Shown: piece after piece, positions 46,494-57,432 of the stretch
Position numbering within the stretch: position 1 is the stretch's first letter
Layout of the letters: each line of letters starts with the position of its first letter
Assembly (NCBI GenBank): GCA_963764315.1
Contig: CAVXSB010000006.1
Coordinates: forward strand, 1-64,000
DNA length: 64,000 bases
Direction: 5' to 3'
From: DATLWN01 sp963764315
GTDB taxonomy: Bacteria > Pseudomonadota > Zetaproteobacteria > Mariprofundales > Mariprofundaceae
Program-made: the position numbers and the translations under genes
The notes under the pieces: generated by a model
Database searches by the model: none
The model's input: the letters and a program-made list of their open reading frames with translations, nothing else
What the model was told of the DNA's origin: nothing

Positions 46494-48848
46494 ATGACCA
46501 CGCTGTATATCAACGACAAGGAAGTCACGGTCCCGGCCGGCACGAGTATCCTTGAGGCCTGCCGCGGGCATGAAGTCAATGTGCCGTACTTCTGCTACCA
46601 CCCGGAGCTTTCGGTGGCGGCGAACTGCCGCATGTGCCTGGTCGAGATCGAGGGCTGGAACAAGCCCGCTGCGTCCTGCTGCACACCGGTGGCCGAGGGT
46701 ATGCGCGTGAACACGCATACCGAGGGGCTGAAGAAGGACCGGCAGATGGTGATGGAGTATCTGCTGATCCATCACCCGCTGGACTGCCCGGTCTGCGACC
46801 AGGGCGGCAGTTGCAAGCTGCAGGACTACGCCATGGATCACGGCACCTCGCGTGGGCGCTACGTGGAGCCCAAGCGCGCGGTCGTCAATTACGAGTTGGG
46901 GCCGTTCGTCAGCACCTGCATGACGCGCTGCATTCATTGCACGCGCTGCGTGCGCTTCGCCGACGAGATCGCCGGCACCGGGGAGATGGGTGTACTCAAC
47001 CGCGGCGATCACATGACCATCGCCGGCATCGTCGAGGACACGTTGAGCTCCGAGCTTTCGGGCAATCTCGCGGACGTCTGCCCGGTCGGCGCCCTGCTGG
47101 ATAAGCCCTCGAACGACGTGGCTCGACCCTGGGAGGTGGCGCGTCACAAGAGCACGTGCACCCAGTGCCCGAACGGCTGCGACATCAGCATCGAGTCGCG
47201 CGGCAACGAGGTGGTGCGCATCCGGCCGGAGACCGGTGGCGTGGAGCCCTGGATCTGCGACCGCGGGCGCTATGTCTACGATGCCTTCCGCTCCGACCAC
47301 CGCATCCTGGCGCCCCAGATGCGCGTCGACGGCAGCCTCAGCCAGGTGGACTGGGACGAGGCTATCGACCGCGCCGTGGCGGTGTTGAAGGGCAAACGCA
47401 TCGGCATCATCTGTTCGCCGGGCTGGAGCGTGGAGGGCCTGACCTCGATCCGTCTGTTGCACGATGCGGCCTTCCCCGAGGCGAAGGTCGCCTGCGACCT
47501 GTACCGCCGCGACTTCCGTCCCTTCGCTTTCGAGGAAGGCTTCGCCATGACCGTGGAGCAGATCGAGGATTGCGACCAGGTCGTCATCCTCGGCTCCGAC
47601 CTGCGTCAGCGCCTGCCGATCCTGATGCAGCGCCTCAGAAAGCGCATGCATCAGGGCGAGCCTGTCATCCGCATCGGTGCCATGAACTACCGCACCAACA
47701 CCGACAGGCTGGCCGCCGATGCGCTGATCCGCCCGCGCGACTGGCCGGCGGTCATCGCCCGTGCCATGGAGCAGGTCAAAGAGTTCGGCAAGACGGCGGC
47801 CGGCATGGATGTGTGGATGTCCTCGGTGGCCGAGCGTCACGAGGCGGGCAAGATCCTTGCCGATGCGCTGCTGGCCGATTCCTGCGCCCTCTTGGTTGGC
47901 GAGGAGATCCGTTCGCACCGCGATGCGGCAGCCCTGATCCATGGCCTGGACCTCTTGATGCGCGCCTGCGGCCATGCCGAAATGGGTCGTGACGGACGCA
48001 ACCTGATTCCCGAGGGCATGAACGCCCAGGTGCTCGGCGCCATCTTCGGCGATGTGCGTGTCGGTGCCGGCGAGATCTTCGACGCGGCGGTGGCCGGCGA
48101 GCTCGATGCCCTGCTGCTGGTCGGCAGCGATCCGGTCGGCGACGGTCTGTTCCCGGTGGAGGCCAAGGCGGCGCTGGCCAAGGTGCCGCTGGTGCAGGTC
48201 GGCGCCATCTCCGGCGCTATCAGTGAGCATGCCGAGGTGTTGTTGCCGGCGGCGGCCTATTCCGAGATCGAGGGTCATTTCGTCAATATGGAGGGGCGCG
48301 TGCGCGAGGCACGTTCGCCGCTGGTTTCCATGGGCCAGGAGCGGCCGCTGTGGAAGGTGATGATGCGTCTGACCCAGGTTGCCGGCTGCGAGGTGCCTGC
48401 CATCGACCTGGACGAGATGCGCACGCATGTGATCCGGCTGATGCCGGAGCTCGAGAAGGCGGTGGATGCGGAAATCATCGACGCCTACCTGGCGCTGGCG
48501 CGCCGCAACCCCAAGGCCGAATGGCTGCCGTCCTTCAAGCCGAGCCATGAGCTCGACGTGGTCAGCCGCTTCTCCATGTATCGCGAAGGCATGTGGGCGC
48601 GTGCCTCCACGCTGTTGACGGAGGCGGCCGACCTGCATCCGATCGGCGCTGTCGTCGTCAATCCCGAGACGCTGGCCGCCCTGAAGCTCGAGGAGGGGAC
48701 GTTGACGGTGGTCACCGAGCGCGGCGAGTTCCCGTGCGAGGTGCAGGGCCGTGACGACGTGTCCCCGGGCGTGCTGTTCGTGGCCAAGGGCGGCGAATGC
48801 GGCGATCTGTGCAGCGCCGATTCGGCCTCGCTGAAGGGAGGGGTGTGA
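46494..48848 (+). CDS. nuoG: NADH-quinone oxidoreductase subunit G
   Basis: 784 residues, the large iron-sulfur subunit. N-terminal 2Fe-2S ferredoxin domain (Cys34, Cys45, Cys48 and a later Cys in AASCC), the [19 protein letters not shown] segment, the 4Fe-4S motif [14 protein letters not shown], then [10 protein letters not shown] and a molybdopterin-oxidoreductase-like domain without cofactor role. The extra N7-type cysteines CTQCPNGC are present. A 40-base gap precedes it; its stop shares one base with the nuoH start. Confidence 0.96.
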   Translation: MTTLYINDKEVTVPAGTSILEACRGHEVNVPYFCYHPELSVAANCRMCLVEIEGWNKPAASCCTPVAEGMRVNTHTEGLKKDRQMVMEYLLIHHPLDCPVCDQGGSCKLQDYAMDHGTSRGRYVEPKRAVVNYELGPFVSTCMTRCIHCTRCVRFADEIAGTGEMGVLNRGDHMTIAGIVEDTLSSELSGNLADVCPVGALLDKPSNDVARPWEVARHKSTCTQCPNGCDISIESRGNEVVRIRPETGGVEPWICDRGRYVYDAFRSDHRILAPQMRVDGSLSQVDWDEAIDRAVAVLKGKRIGIICSPGWSVEGLTSIRLLHDAAFPEAKVACDLYRRDFRPFAFEEGFAMTVEQIEDCDQVVILGSDLRQRLPILMQRLRKRMHQGEPVIRIGAMNYRTNTDRLAADALIRPRDWPAVIARAMEQVKEFGKTAAGMDVWMSSVAERHEAGKILADALLADSCALLVGEEIRSHRDAAALIHGLDLLMRACGHAEMGRDGRNLIPEGMNAQVLGAIFGDVRVGAGEIFDAAVAGELDALLLVGSDPVGDGLFPVEAKAALAKVPLVQVGAISGAISEHAEVLLPAAAYSEIEGHFVNMEGRVREARSPLVSMGQERPLWKVMMRLTQVAGCEVPAIDLDEMRTHVIRLMPELEKAVDAEIIDAYLALARRNPKAEWLPSFKPSHELDVVSRFSMYREGMWARASTLLTEAADLHPIGAVVVNPETLAALKLEEGTLTVVTERGEFPCEVQGRDDVSPGVLFVAKGGECGDLCSADSASLKGGV

Positions 48849-49906
48849 TGAGCGCAGTGAACACCGCCATCCAGGCGGGCATCTGGGCCCTGGAGATCCT
48901 CGCCGTCACGGTGCCGGTGGCGCTGGGCGTCGCCTATATCACCTACTTCGAGCGCCGTGTCATCGGTTGGGCGCAGGCACGCAAGGGCTGCAACCGCGTC
49001 GGTTGGGCCGGGCTGCTGCAGCCGATCGCCGACGGCATCAAGCTGTTCTTCAAGGAAACCATCATTCCGACACGCGCGAACAAGTTTCTGTTTGTCGCCG
49101 CCCCGGTGATCTCGCTGGTGCCGGCACTGATCGCCTTCGCCGTGATCCCGTTCGGCCAGACCACGCTGTTTGGCCTCTGGAGCACGCCGCACGTGATGGC
49201 CATCGCCAACCTGAACATCGGCGTGCTCTACGTCATGGCCATCTCCAGCCTCAGCATCTACGGCATCCTGATGGCTGGCTGGTCGTCGAACTCCAAGTAC
49301 GCCTTTCTGGGTGCTCTGCGCTCCAGCGGCCAGATGATCTCCTACGAGGTGTCGATGGGCTTCGCGCTGGTCACCGTGCTGATGCTGGCCGGCAGCATGA
49401 ACCTGGCCGACATCGTGCGCGCCCAGGCCGGCGGCTTCTGGCACTGGTATATGATCCCGCTATTCCCGATGTTCATCGTCTACTTCATCTCCGGCTGCGC
49501 CGAGACCAACCGCGTACCGTTCGACCTGCCGGAGGGTGAGGCGGAGATCGTCGCCGGCTATTTCGTCGAATATTCGGGCATGTGGTTCGCCGTGTTCTCG
49601 TTGGCGGAATATGGCGCCATGATCCTGATCAGCCTGATGGCCAGTATCCTGTTCCTCGGCGGCTGGAATGCGCCGATCCCGGCGCTGGATATCGTGCCGG
49701 GTATCGTCTGGCTGCTGTTGAAAGCGGCGTTCCTGGTGTTCGTGTTCATCTGGTTCCGCGCCTCATTCCCGCGCTACCGCTACGACCAGCTGATGCGCCT
49801 GGGCTGGAAGGTGTTCCTGCCGTGGACGATGGGCTGGATTGCCGTGATAGGCATCGCCATGTATACCCCCGGCCTGTCCGAGATCATTGGCTTCTGGCGG
49901 CCGTAG
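48848..49906 (+). CDS. nuoH: NADH-quinone oxidoreductase subunit H
   Basis: 352 residues, eight-helix membrane subunit at the foot of the quinone channel. Conserved [40 protein letters not shown], and the acidic loop [29 protein letters not shown] at 48848 is the first in the coupled TGATG junction with nuoG. Confidence 0.97.
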   Translation: MSAVNTAIQAGIWALEILAVTVPVALGVAYITYFERRVIGWAQARKGCNRVGWAGLLQPIADGIKLFFKETIIPTRANKFLFVAAPVISLVPALIAFAVIPFGQTTLFGLWSTPHVMAIANLNIGVLYVMAISSLSIYGILMAGWSSNSKYAFLGALRSSGQMISYEVSMGFALVTVLMLAGSMNLADIVRAQAGGFWHWYMIPLFPMFIVYFISGCAETNRVPFDLPEGEAEIVAGYFVEYSGMWFAVFSLAEYGAMILISLMASILFLGGWNAPIPALDIVPGIVWLLLKAAFLVFVFIWFRASFPRYRYDQLMRLGWKVFLPWTMGWIAVIGIAMYTPGLSEIIGFWRP

Positions 49907-49915
49907 GAGGGAACG

Positions 49916-50404
49916 ATGAGTCTGATCAAGCGCGCCGTCCGTACCTGGCTGCTCACCGAGCTGCTGCGTGGCCTGATGCTGACGGGCAAGTACATGTTCA
50001 AGAAGAAGATCACCGTGGAGTATCCGGAGGAGCGCACGCCGCTTTCGCCGCGTTTCCGCGGCCTGCACGCGCTGCGTCGCTACGAGAGCGGCGAGGAGCG
50101 CTGCATCGCCTGCAAGCTGTGCGAGGTCGTGTGCCCGGCGCTGGCCATCCTCATCGAGTCCGAGGAGCGAGAGGACGGAACGCGCCGTACCACCCGTTAC
50201 GACATCGACATGACCAAGTGCATCTACTGCGGCCTGTGCCAGGAGGCCTGCCCGGTAGACGCCATCGTCGAGACGCAGGAATTTGAGTATGCCAGCGAGA
50301 CGCGCAAGGCCCTGTATTACACCAAGGACATGCTCCTGGACAACGGGGACCGCTACGAGAGCCAGATCGCGGCGAACATCGCCGCAGACGCGCGCTATAG
50401 CTGA
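49916..50404 (+). CDS. nuoI: NADH-quinone oxidoreductase subunit I
   Basis: 162 residues, two 4Fe-4S clusters (N6a, N6b): [12 protein letters not shown] and [16 protein letters not shown]. It connects the peripheral and membrane arms. GGAGGG ribosome-binding site lies before the ATG. Confidence 0.97.
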   Translation: MSLIKRAVRTWLLTELLRGLMLTGKYMFKKKITVEYPEERTPLSPRFRGLHALRRYESGEERCIACKLCEVVCPALAILIESEEREDGTRRTTRYDIDMTKCIYCGLCQEACPVDAIVETQEFEYASETRKALYYTKDMLLDNGDRYESQIAANIAADARYS

Positions 50405-50431
50405 CGGCCGAGCCGAGCGAGGGGAGGGTTG

Positions 50432-51010
50432 ATGCTGGAGACCGGCTTTTTCTATTTGTTTGCGACCATGGCCGTGATCGGTGGCCTGGGCGTCGTGCTG
50501 GCGCGCAACACCGTGCACTCGGCGATGTTCCTGATCTTCTGCTTCTTCAACGCCGCCGGCCTGTTTTTCATGCTCAATGCCGAATTCCTGGGCATCGTGC
50601 TCATCCTCGTGTACGTCGGGGCGGTGATGGTGCTGTTCATGTTCGTGGTGATGATGCTGGAGGTGAACGCCGTCAAGATGAAGGAGGGCTTTTTGCTCTA
50701 CCTGCCCGTCGGCGGCGTCGTCGCCCTGGTGCTGTTCATCGAGCTCGTCTCCGCCGCCTCCAGCGGCGTGTTCGCGGTCAAGCCCGCGGCCGGCGACATG
50801 GCCCAGCATGTCAACAATACGGTGGAGATCGGCAAGGTGCTGTACACCAAGTACCTGATGGGCTTCGAGGTGGCGGCCATCATCCTGTTGGTGGCACTGG
50901 TCGGCGCCGTGGTGCTGACCATCCGTAGCCGCAAGGATGCCAAATACCAGAACATTTCGGCGCAGGTCAACGTCCGCAAGGAAGACCGTATACGCAAGGT
51001 GAGGATATAA
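50432..51010 (+). CDS. nuoJ: NADH-quinone oxidoreductase subunit J
   Basis: 192 residues, five membrane helices; [50 protein letters not shown] is a textbook NuoJ segment. The ATG at 50432 behind GGGGAGGG is used; a TTG codon lies three bases upstream. The C-terminus is charged and extends slightly beyond E. coli NuoJ. Confidence 0.95.
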   Translation: MLETGFFYLFATMAVIGGLGVVLARNTVHSAMFLIFCFFNAAGLFFMLNAEFLGIVLILVYVGAVMVLFMFVVMMLEVNAVKMKEGFLLYLPVGGVVALVLFIELVSAASSGVFAVKPAAGDMAQHVNNTVEIGKVLYTKYLMGFEVAAIILLVALVGAVVLTIRSRKDAKYQNISAQVNVRKEDRIRKVRI

Positions 51011-51011
51011 G

Positions 51012-51317
51012 ATGGTTGGGTTGTCGTCGTACCTGGCGGTCGGGGCCTGCCTGTTCACGCTTGGCGTGATCGGCCTGTTCCTGAACCGCAAGAATGTCAT
51101 CGTGCTGTTGATGTGCATCGAGCTGATGCTGCTCGCGGTCAACATCAACCTCGTGGCCTTCTCGCATTACCTGAACGACCTGGCCGGCCAGATCTTCGTG
51201 TTCTTCGTGCTGACGGTAGCGGCCAGCGAGGTGGCCGTCGGCCTGGCGATCCTGGTGTCCTTCTATCGTCTGCGCCGCTCGATCGATGTCGAAGACATCA
51301 ATACCTTGCAGGGCTGA
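51012..51317 (+). CDS. nuoK: NADH-quinone oxidoreductase subunit K
   Basis: 101 residues, three helices, with the conserved glutamates in the membrane: [22 protein letters not shown] and [21 protein letters not shown] single base separates it from nuoJ. Confidence 0.96.
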   Translation: MVGLSSYLAVGACLFTLGVIGLFLNRKNVIVLLMCIELMLLAVNINLVAFSHYLNDLAGQIFVFFVLTVAASEVAVGLAILVSFYRLRRSIDVEDINTLQG

Positions 51318-51329
51318 GGGGAGGCTGGG

Positions 51330-53360
51330 GTGCAGGAAACCGTACACATGACGCTCAACATCGGCGAGTTGCTGGCCATCCCGGCGCTGCCGCTGGCCGC
51401 CTCGCTGGTCACCGGCCTGTTCGGCTGGGCCATGAAGGACAAGCTCGCACACTGGATCTGTTCGCTGGGCGTCATCGGCGCTGCCGTGCTCTCCGTGCAC
51501 GTGTTCCTGCAGGTGCTGGCCGGCGCCTCCTTCTACGGCGATCTGTGGACCTGGATCGTCTCCGGCCGCCTGCACGTGCCGGTCGGCATGATGATCGACC
51601 GCCTGACCGTCATCATGATGGTCACCGTCACCATCGTCTCGTCCTGCGTGCATGTGTACACGATCGGCTATATGCACGGCGATCCGGGCTATTCGCGCTT
51701 TTTCTCCTACATCTCCGGCTTCACCTTCGCCATGCTGGTGCTGGTCATGGGCAACAGCTTCTTCACCCTGTTCTTCGGCTGGGAGGGGGTGGGCCTGTTC
51801 TCCTACCTGCTGATCGGCTTCTGGTTCAAGAAGGAGAGCGCCAATGTGGCCTCGATGAAGGCCTTCATCGTCAACCGCGTCGGCGACTTCGGCTTCGCCA
51901 TCGGCATCCTCGCCATCTGGTATTACTTCGGCACCGTCGAGTACCGCCAGGTATTCGATGCCTTGCCGGGCTTCGTGGCCGCCCACCCGATGCTGGACAT
52001 GTCGTCGCTCGGCCTGCACATGTCGGCGATCACCTTCATGTGCGTGATGCTGTTTATCGGCGCCATGGGCAAGAGCGCGCAGGTGCCGCTGCATGTGTGG
52101 CTGCCCGATTCGATGGAGGGCCCCACCCCCATCTCGGCCCTGATCCATGCCGCCACCATGGTGACAGCCGGCGTGTTCATGGTTGCCCGCCTGTCGCCGA
52201 TGTTCGAGCACTCGGAGACGGCGCTGGAGTTGGTGACGGTGGTCGGCGCCATCACCGCCTGGATGTGTGCCACCATCGGCATGGTGCAGACCGACATCAA
52301 GCGCGTCATCGCCTACTCGACCTGCTCGCAGCTCGGCTACATGTTCGTGGCCTGCGGCATCTCCGCCTATTCGGCCGGCATCTTCCATCTGGTCACGCAT
52401 GCCTATTTCAAGGCCCTGCTGTTCCTGGCCGCCGGCTCCGTCATCCACGGCATGATGGCCGAGCAGGACATCCGCAAGATGGGGCAGCTGCGCAAGTATA
52501 TGCCGATCACCTACTGGACGATGCTGATCGGCTCTCTGGCGCTGTCCGGCGTTTATCCCTTCGCCGGTTTCTGGTCCAAGGACGTGATCATCGAGGCGGC
52601 AGCGGTGCGCGGCATGGGCTGGGCCAGCGATTTCGCCTACTTCTCGGTGCTGACCGCCGTGTTCATGACCGCCTTCTACACCTTCCGCATGTTCCTGCTG
52701 ACCTTCCACAACTCGGACCGGGTGCCGGCCGAGACCAAGGCACATGTACACGAATCGCCATGGGTGATCACGGTGCCGCTGATGGTGCTGTCCGTGGGAG
52801 CCCTGTTCGCCGGCTGGTTCGGAGCCGATGTTCTGCATTTCAACGTGCTCGGTCCCGACGGCTACTTCGGCCACAGCATCTTCGTGCTGCACGCGCACGA
52901 TCCGATCGCCAAGCTCGAGGCCATGGAGCATATGGAGGCGGCGGGGCATGGGTTTGCCGGTCACGAGTTCGAGCTGGACTGGATTGAGTTCGGACCGACG
53001 CTGCTGGCCCTGCTCGGCATCGGCACCGCCTTCGCCATGTATTTCAGGGAGCGCGCCTTCCCGAAGAAGCTCGCAGAGGCCTTCCCGCCGCTGCATGCCT
53101 TCCTGCTCAACAAGTGGTACTGGGACGAGCTTTACCAGTGGCTGTTCGTGCGCTCCGCGCGCCGGCTGGGCACGCTCTTGTGGCGCAAGGCCGATCTCGG
53201 CGTGATCGACGGAGCCATCATCCACGGCGGCATCGTCAACAGCATCCGCGGCACGGCGACCCGCCTGCGCGAGATGCAGACGGGCATGATCTACCACTAC
53301 GCCTTTGCCATGGTTCTCGGGGTGTTCGCGGTGCTCACCTACCTGATCCTGAAGCCTTGA
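51330..53360 (+). CDS. nuoL: NADH-quinone oxidoreductase subunit L
   Basis: 676 residues, antiporter-like proton-pumping subunit with the long lateral helix at the C-terminus. Conserved DRLTVIMMVTVTIVSSCVHVYTIGYM, FFGWEGVGLFSYLLIGFWF, LHVWLPDSMEGPTPISALIHAATMV and the lysine-containing MTDIKRVIAYSTCSQLGYM-like region. The start is GTG at 51330, behind GGGGAGG; an in-frame ATG 18 bases on is less well placed. Confidence 0.95.
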   Translation: MQETVHMTLNIGELLAIPALPLAASLVTGLFGWAMKDKLAHWICSLGVIGAAVLSVHVFLQVLAGASFYGDLWTWIVSGRLHVPVGMMIDRLTVIMMVTVTIVSSCVHVYTIGYMHGDPGYSRFFSYISGFTFAMLVLVMGNSFFTLFFGWEGVGLFSYLLIGFWFKKESANVASMKAFIVNRVGDFGFAIGILAIWYYFGTVEYRQVFDALPGFVAAHPMLDMSSLGLHMSAITFMCVMLFIGAMGKSAQVPLHVWLPDSMEGPTPISALIHAATMVTAGVFMVARLSPMFEHSETALELVTVVGAITAWMCATIGMVQTDIKRVIAYSTCSQLGYMFVACGISAYSAGIFHLVTHAYFKALLFLAAGSVIHGMMAEQDIRKMGQLRKYMPITYWTMLIGSLALSGVYPFAGFWSKDVIIEAAAVRGMGWASDFAYFSVLTAVFMTAFYTFRMFLLTFHNSDRVPAETKAHVHESPWVITVPLMVLSVGALFAGWFGADVLHFNVLGPDGYFGHSIFVLHAHDPIAKLEAMEHMEAAGHGFAGHEFELDWIEFGPTLLALLGIGTAFAMYFRERAFPKKLAEAFPPLHAFLLNKWYWDELYQWLFVRSARRLGTLLWRKADLGVIDGAIIHGGIVNSIRGTATRLREMQTGMIYHYAFAMVLGVFAVLTYLILKP

Positions 53361-53370
53361 GGGAGAACAG

Positions 53371-54954
53371 ATGGACCCTTTGAACAACGCCCTCGGATTC
53401 CCGATCCTGTCGCTGAGCATCTTCCTGCCCCTGGCGGGGGCCATTGCCATCTGGCTGTTCGTGCGCGGCGATATGGCGGTGCGCTGGAGTGCGCTGGCCG
53501 TGTCCGTGGCCACCTTCCTCGTAACCTTGCCGCTGGCCTTCGATTTCGACACTGGCACGCACCACATGCAGTTCGAGGAGCTGCACTCGTGGATCGCCAG
53601 CTTCAACATCAACTACCACCTGGGTGTCGATGGCATCTCCATGCCGTTCATCCTGCTGACCAGCCTGTTGACCATCATCTGCATCGTGTCGGCCTGGCGC
53701 TGCATCGAGACGCGCGTCAAGGAGTACATGATTGCCTTCCTGGTGCTCGAAACGACGCTGCTCGGCGTGTTCTCGGCGCTGGATACCATCCTGTTCTACT
53801 TCTTCTGGGAGGCCATGCTGCTGCCGATGTATCTGATCATCGGCATCTGGGGCGGCAAGAACCGCGTGTACGCCACCATCAAGTTCTTCCTGTATACGCT
53901 GGGCGGTTCGGTGCTGATGCTGATCGCGCTTCTGGCCATGTACTTCAAGGCGGGCCATACCTTCGACATGCAGAAGCTGATGGCCTATCCCTTCGACCTG
54001 CACTGGCAGATCTGGCTGTGGCTGGCCTTCTTCGTCGCCTTCGCCGTCAAGGTGCCGATGTGGCCGGTGCACACCTGGCTGCCGGATGCGCATACCGAGG
54101 CGCCGACGGCCGGCTCCGTGATCCTGGCCGGCATCCTGCTGAAGATGGGGGCCTACGGTTTCCTGCGCTTCTCGCTGCCGATCTGTCCCGATGCCTCCCA
54201 ATACTTCGTGCCGCTGGTGGTGGCGCTGTCGCTGGTGGCCATCATCTACATCTCGCTGGTAGCGATGATGCAGGAGGATATGAAGCGTCTGATCGCCTAC
54301 TCATCGATCGCGCATATGGGATTCGTGACGCTGGGTACCTTCATGCTCACGCAGCAGTCGGTGGAGGGGGCGATCATCGGCATGATCAGCCACGGCTTCG
54401 TAGCCGCCGCCCTGTTCCTGTGCGTCGGCGTTATGTACGACCGGCTGCACACGCGTCTGATTGCCGACTACGGCGGCGTGGTCAATGTCATGCCGGTCTT
54501 CGCGGCGGTGTTCCTGGTCTTCTCCATGGCCAATGTGGCGCTGCCCGGCGCCTCGGCCTTCATCGGCGAGATCATGGTGCTGCTCGGCACCTTCTCGTCG
54601 GCCGCCGCGGCCCAGGCGCATCTGGCCATCTCCACCAAATGGGTGGCTATCGGTGCGGCGACCAGCGTCGTGCTTTCGGCCTGCTACACGCTGTGGATGT
54701 ACAAGCGCGTGGTGTTCGGCGACCTGGTCAAGGATACGGTGAAGTCGATGCCCGACATGAACGTGCGCGAGTTCGCTTACTTCGTGCCGCTGATCGCCCT
54801 GGTGGCATGGATGGGGCTGTACCCGGAACCGGTGCTCAACATCATGCATGCCTCGGTGCAGCACCTGGTGGCTCAGGCAACGGGCAGCAAGCTGCCGGCT
54901 GCGGCAGCGCTGGCGCAGGCCGCCCATATTCATGAAATCGCGGCGCTGAGGTAA
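53371..54954 (+). CDS. nuoM: NADH-quinone oxidoreductase subunit M
   Basis: 527 residues, second antiporter-like subunit. YHLGVDGISMPFILLTSLLT, FFWEAMLLPMYLIIGIWGG, TWLPDAHTEAPTAGSVILAGILLKMG and EDMKRLIAYSSIAHMGFVTLG hold the proton-path residues. Eleven bases after nuoL with GGGAG upstream of the start. Confidence 0.96.
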   Translation: MDPLNNALGFPILSLSIFLPLAGAIAIWLFVRGDMAVRWSALAVSVATFLVTLPLAFDFDTGTHHMQFEELHSWIASFNINYHLGVDGISMPFILLTSLLTIICIVSAWRCIETRVKEYMIAFLVLETTLLGVFSALDTILFYFFWEAMLLPMYLIIGIWGGKNRVYATIKFFLYTLGGSVLMLIALLAMYFKAGHTFDMQKLMAYPFDLHWQIWLWLAFFVAFAVKVPMWPVHTWLPDAHTEAPTAGSVILAGILLKMGAYGFLRFSLPICPDASQYFVPLVVALSLVAIIYISLVAMMQEDMKRLIAYSSIAHMGFVTLGTFMLTQQSVEGAIIGMISHGFVAAALFLCVGVMYDRLHTRLIADYGGVVNVMPVFAAVFLVFSMANVALPGASAFIGEIMVLLGTFSSAAAAQAHLAISTKWVAIGAATSVVLSACYTLWMYKRVVFGDLVKDTVKSMPDMNVREFAYFVPLIALVAWMGLYPEPVLNIMHASVQHLVAQATGSKLPAAAALAQAAHIHEIAALR

Positions 54955-54957
54955 ACG

Positions 54958-56421
54958 ATGGCCAATGTGACCTTCCCATTCCCGTTCCCGGAGCATCTGG
55001 CGACGTTGGTGCCGGAGATGTTCGTGGCCGTGGCGGCCATGTTCATCCTGATCTGGGATCTGTTCCTGCCCGAGAAGCACAAGGTCTGGAGCGGCTATCT
55101 GACCATCGTCGTTTGCATCGTTGCCGCCTTCCTGGTCACCCAGGTGGCGAGCGACAAGTCGCTGGTGGCCTTCTACGGCTTCTTCGTGCTCGACCCGTTC
55201 GCCGCCTTCGCCAAGGTGCTGATTCTTACGGCCACGGCGGTGGCCGCCATCCTGTCCATCGACTACATGCGGGGCGAGGCGCATACCGGCGAGTTCTATG
55301 TGCTGATGCTGTTCGCGGCGCTTGGCATGATGCTGATGGCCTCGTCGAACACCTTCATCATGCTGTATCTCGGCCTGGAGTTGATGGCGCTGTGCGTCTA
55401 CGTGCTCGTCGGCTATCAGCGCGAGGTGCTGCGTTCGGCCGAGGCGGCGCTGAAGTATTTCGTGCTGGGATCCCTGGCCTCGTGCCTGCTGCTGTACGGC
55501 ATCTCCTTCCTGTACGGGGTCACGGGCTCCTTCGATTTCGCCGCCGTCGGCCAGGCCATTGCCGGCAGTGGCGGCGATGCACATACGGCGGTGACGCTGG
55601 GCATGGTGTTTCTGCTCGCCGGCCTGCTGTTCAAGCTCTCCGTGGCGCCCTTCCACATGTGGACCCCGGATGCGTACGAGGGCGCGCCGACGCCGGTGAC
55701 CGCCTTCATGTCGGTGGCTCCGAAGGTCGCCGGCTTCGTACTGCTGATCCGCGTGCTCACCCAGGCGCTGCCGTCGCTACAGCATGAGTACGTGGGCGTG
55801 CTCTCGGTGCTGGCGGTGCTGACCATGGCGGTCGGCAATATCGCCGCCATCGCCCAGCGCAATATCAAACGCATGCTGGCCTACTCGACGATCGGCCATG
55901 TCGGTTTCGTCATGCTGGGACTGATTGCCGGCACCGCCGCCGGCTATGCGGGCATTATGACCTATCTGACGATTTACCTGTTCATGAGCCTCGGGGCGTT
56001 CGCCATCATCTCGCTGATGCGCCGCGAGGGCATCCAGGGCGAATTGCTCGACGATTTCGCAGGGCTGGCGAAGGCCCGGCCCGGCTACGGCCTGGCCATG
56101 GGGCTGATGCTGTTCTCGCTGGCCGGCATCCCGTTTCTGGGCGGCTTCTGGGCCAAATACGCGGTGTTCCTCGCCGCCATCGAGGCGGGGCATCTTTATC
56201 TGGCCCTGATCGGCGTGCTGTTCTCGGTGGTCGGCGCCTACTATTACATCCGCGTGGTCAAATACATCTATTTCGATGAGGAGCGCGTGGCCTTTCATTT
56301 CACCGAGAGCCGGCTGATGCAGGTGACGGTGGCCGTGGCGTCCATTGCCGTGGTCGCTATCGGCATCTTCCCGGGCCCGCTGATGGCGTTGTGCAAGCGC
56401 GTGGTGGTCGGGCTGGTGTAA
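54958..56421 (+). CDS. nuoN: NADH-quinone oxidoreductase subunit N
   Basis: 487 residues, third antiporter-like subunit and last gene of the nuo operon. [44 protein letters not shown] and [29 protein letters not shown] are diagnostic. All 14 nuo genes are intact and in standard order A to N. rpmE follows with its own promoter. Confidence 0.96.
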   Translation: MANVTFPFPFPEHLATLVPEMFVAVAAMFILIWDLFLPEKHKVWSGYLTIVVCIVAAFLVTQVASDKSLVAFYGFFVLDPFAAFAKVLILTATAVAAILSIDYMRGEAHTGEFYVLMLFAALGMMLMASSNTFIMLYLGLELMALCVYVLVGYQREVLRSAEAALKYFVLGSLASCLLLYGISFLYGVTGSFDFAAVGQAIAGSGGDAHTAVTLGMVFLLAGLLFKLSVAPFHMWTPDAYEGAPTPVTAFMSVAPKVAGFVLLIRVLTQALPSLQHEYVGVLSVLAVLTMAVGNIAAIAQRNIKRMLAYSTIGHVGFVMLGLIAGTAAGYAGIMTYLTIYLFMSLGAFAIISLMRREGIQGELLDDFAGLAKARPGYGLAMGLMLFSLAGIPFLGGFWAKYAVFLAAIEAGHLYLALIGVLFSVVGAYYYIRVVKYIYFDEERVAFHFTESRLMQVTVAVASIAVVAIGIFPGPLMALCKRVVVGLV

Positions 56422-56438
56422 AGATACGCAACGGGTGC

Positions 56439-56467
56439 TTGAAACCTGGAGCACTTGGCGGTATAAA
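56439..56467 (+). promoter_or_regulatory. Sigma-70 promoter of rpmE
   Basis: TTGAAA (56439-56444), a 17-base spacer and TATAAA (56462-56467) give one match short of consensus in each hexamer region. Transcription should start near 56474, 25 bases before the rpmE start codon. Confidence 0.78.
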
Positions 56468-56498
56468 TCGCGCCCTTTCGAAAAGACGGAGTAGAAAC

Positions 56499-56708
56499 GT
56501 GAAAGCTGGTATCCATCCCGATTATAAGGCCGCCAAGGTCGTCTGCTCTTGCGGCAATAGCTTCGAGACGCATTCCACCCGTGGCGATTTCCATGTGGAA
56601 ATCTGCTCGGCCTGCCACCCGTTCTATACGGGCAAGCAGAAGATCATGGACACCGAGGGCCGCGTGGAGCGCTTCTACAAGAAATACGGCAAGGCCCCCA
56701 AGGCCTGA
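56499..56708 (+). CDS. rpmE: 50S ribosomal protein L31
   Basis: 69 residues, zinc-binding form: cysteines in VVCSCGNSF and [29 protein letters not shown] is the normal N-terminus. The start codon is GTG at 56499 behind GGAG. Transcribed from a strong promoter of its own, separate from nuo and likely read through to rplU. Confidence 0.96.
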   Translation: MKAGIHPDYKAAKVVCSCGNSFETHSTRGDFHVEICSACHPFYTGKQKIMDTEGRVERFYKKYGKAPKA

Positions 56709-56728
56709 GCCCATCGAGGTTGATGAGC

Positions 56729-57082
56729 ATGTATGCAGTGATTCAAACCGGCGGCAAGCAGTACCGCGTGCAGGAAGGCGATGTTCTGCGCGTCGAAAAG
56801 CTGGAAGCCGAGGTCGGCAACAAGGTCAACTTCGACCGTGTGCTGATGATCGGCGATAACGGCGACGTCAAGGCCGGCAAGGATGCCGAGAAGTTCAAGG
56901 TCTCGGGTGTGATCACCGAGCAGGGCAAGGACAAGAAGATCGTGATCTTCAAGCGCCGCCGCCGCAAGAATTTCCGCCGTACCAAGGGCCACCGCCAGAT
57001 GTTCACCGCCGTGCGCATCGAGAAGATTTCCAAGCCGCGTGCCGCCGCCAAGGCAGCAGAGCCCGCGGCCGACAAGGAGTAA
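56729..57082 (+). CDS. rplU: 50S ribosomal protein L21
   Basis: 117 residues. MYAVIQTGGKQYRVQEGD is the canonical N-terminus, so ATG 56729 is chosen over ATG 56723 and TTG 56720. GHRQMFTAVRIEKI is the conserved C-terminal end, followed by an Ala-rich extension. First of the rplU-rpmA pair. Confidence 0.96.
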   Translation: MYAVIQTGGKQYRVQEGDVLRVEKLEAEVGNKVNFDRVLMIGDNGDVKAGKDAEKFKVSGVITEQGKDKKIVIFKRRRRKNFRRTKGHRQMFTAVRIEKISKPRAAAKAAEPAADKE

Positions 57083-57085
57083 GCC

Positions 57086-57334
57086 ATGGCACACAAAAAG
57101 GCAGGCGGTTCTTCCAAGAACGGACGCGATTCCAACGCCAAGCGCCTCGGCGTCAAGCGCTACGGCGGCCAGGAGGTGCTGGCCGGCAATATCCTGGTTC
57201 GCCAGCGCGGTACCAAGATTCGCGCCGGTGAGAACGTCGGCGTGGGCCGCGACCACACGCTGTTCGCGAAGGCCAGTGGCAGGGTTGAGTTCTTCAGCCG
57301 CGCCGGCCGCACGCTGGTGCGCGTCGTCAGCTGA
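57086..57334 (+). CDS. rpmA: 50S ribosomal protein L27
   Basis: 82 residues. [29 protein letters not shown] is diagnostic. No N-terminal propeptide is present, so no cleavage is needed for it to reach the peptidyl-transferase centre. Followed by a terminator. Confidence 0.97.
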   Translation: MAHKKAGGSSKNGRDSNAKRLGVKRYGGQEVLAGNILVRQRGTKIRAGENVGVGRDHTLFAKASGRVEFFSRAGRTLVRVVS

Positions 57335-57355
57335 CCGGAAGCTGCGAATCTATGC

Positions 57356-57380
57356 AAGGGCGTGCATGTCACGCCCTTTT
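57356..57380 (+). terminator. Rho-independent terminator after rpmA
   Basis: AAGGGCGTG (57356-57364), a CATGT loop, and CACGCCCTT (57370-57378) followed by TTTT-C. It separates the ribosomal-protein transcript from obgE, which probably receives partial read-through or has its own promoter. Confidence 0.85.
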
Positions 57381-57432
57381 CGCTTTTCAGAACAACTGTA
57401 CATTCCGCCGACAGGCGATGAAGATCTAATCC

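Noticed and set aside
46401..48638. 745-codon minus-strand frame opposite nuoG
   Set aside because: Shadow of nuoG, which has complete iron-sulfur motifs.
50967..53612. 881-codon minus-strand frame opposite nuoK-nuoM
   Set aside because: Gln/His/Arg-rich shadow of nuoL/M membrane segments; no family resemblance.
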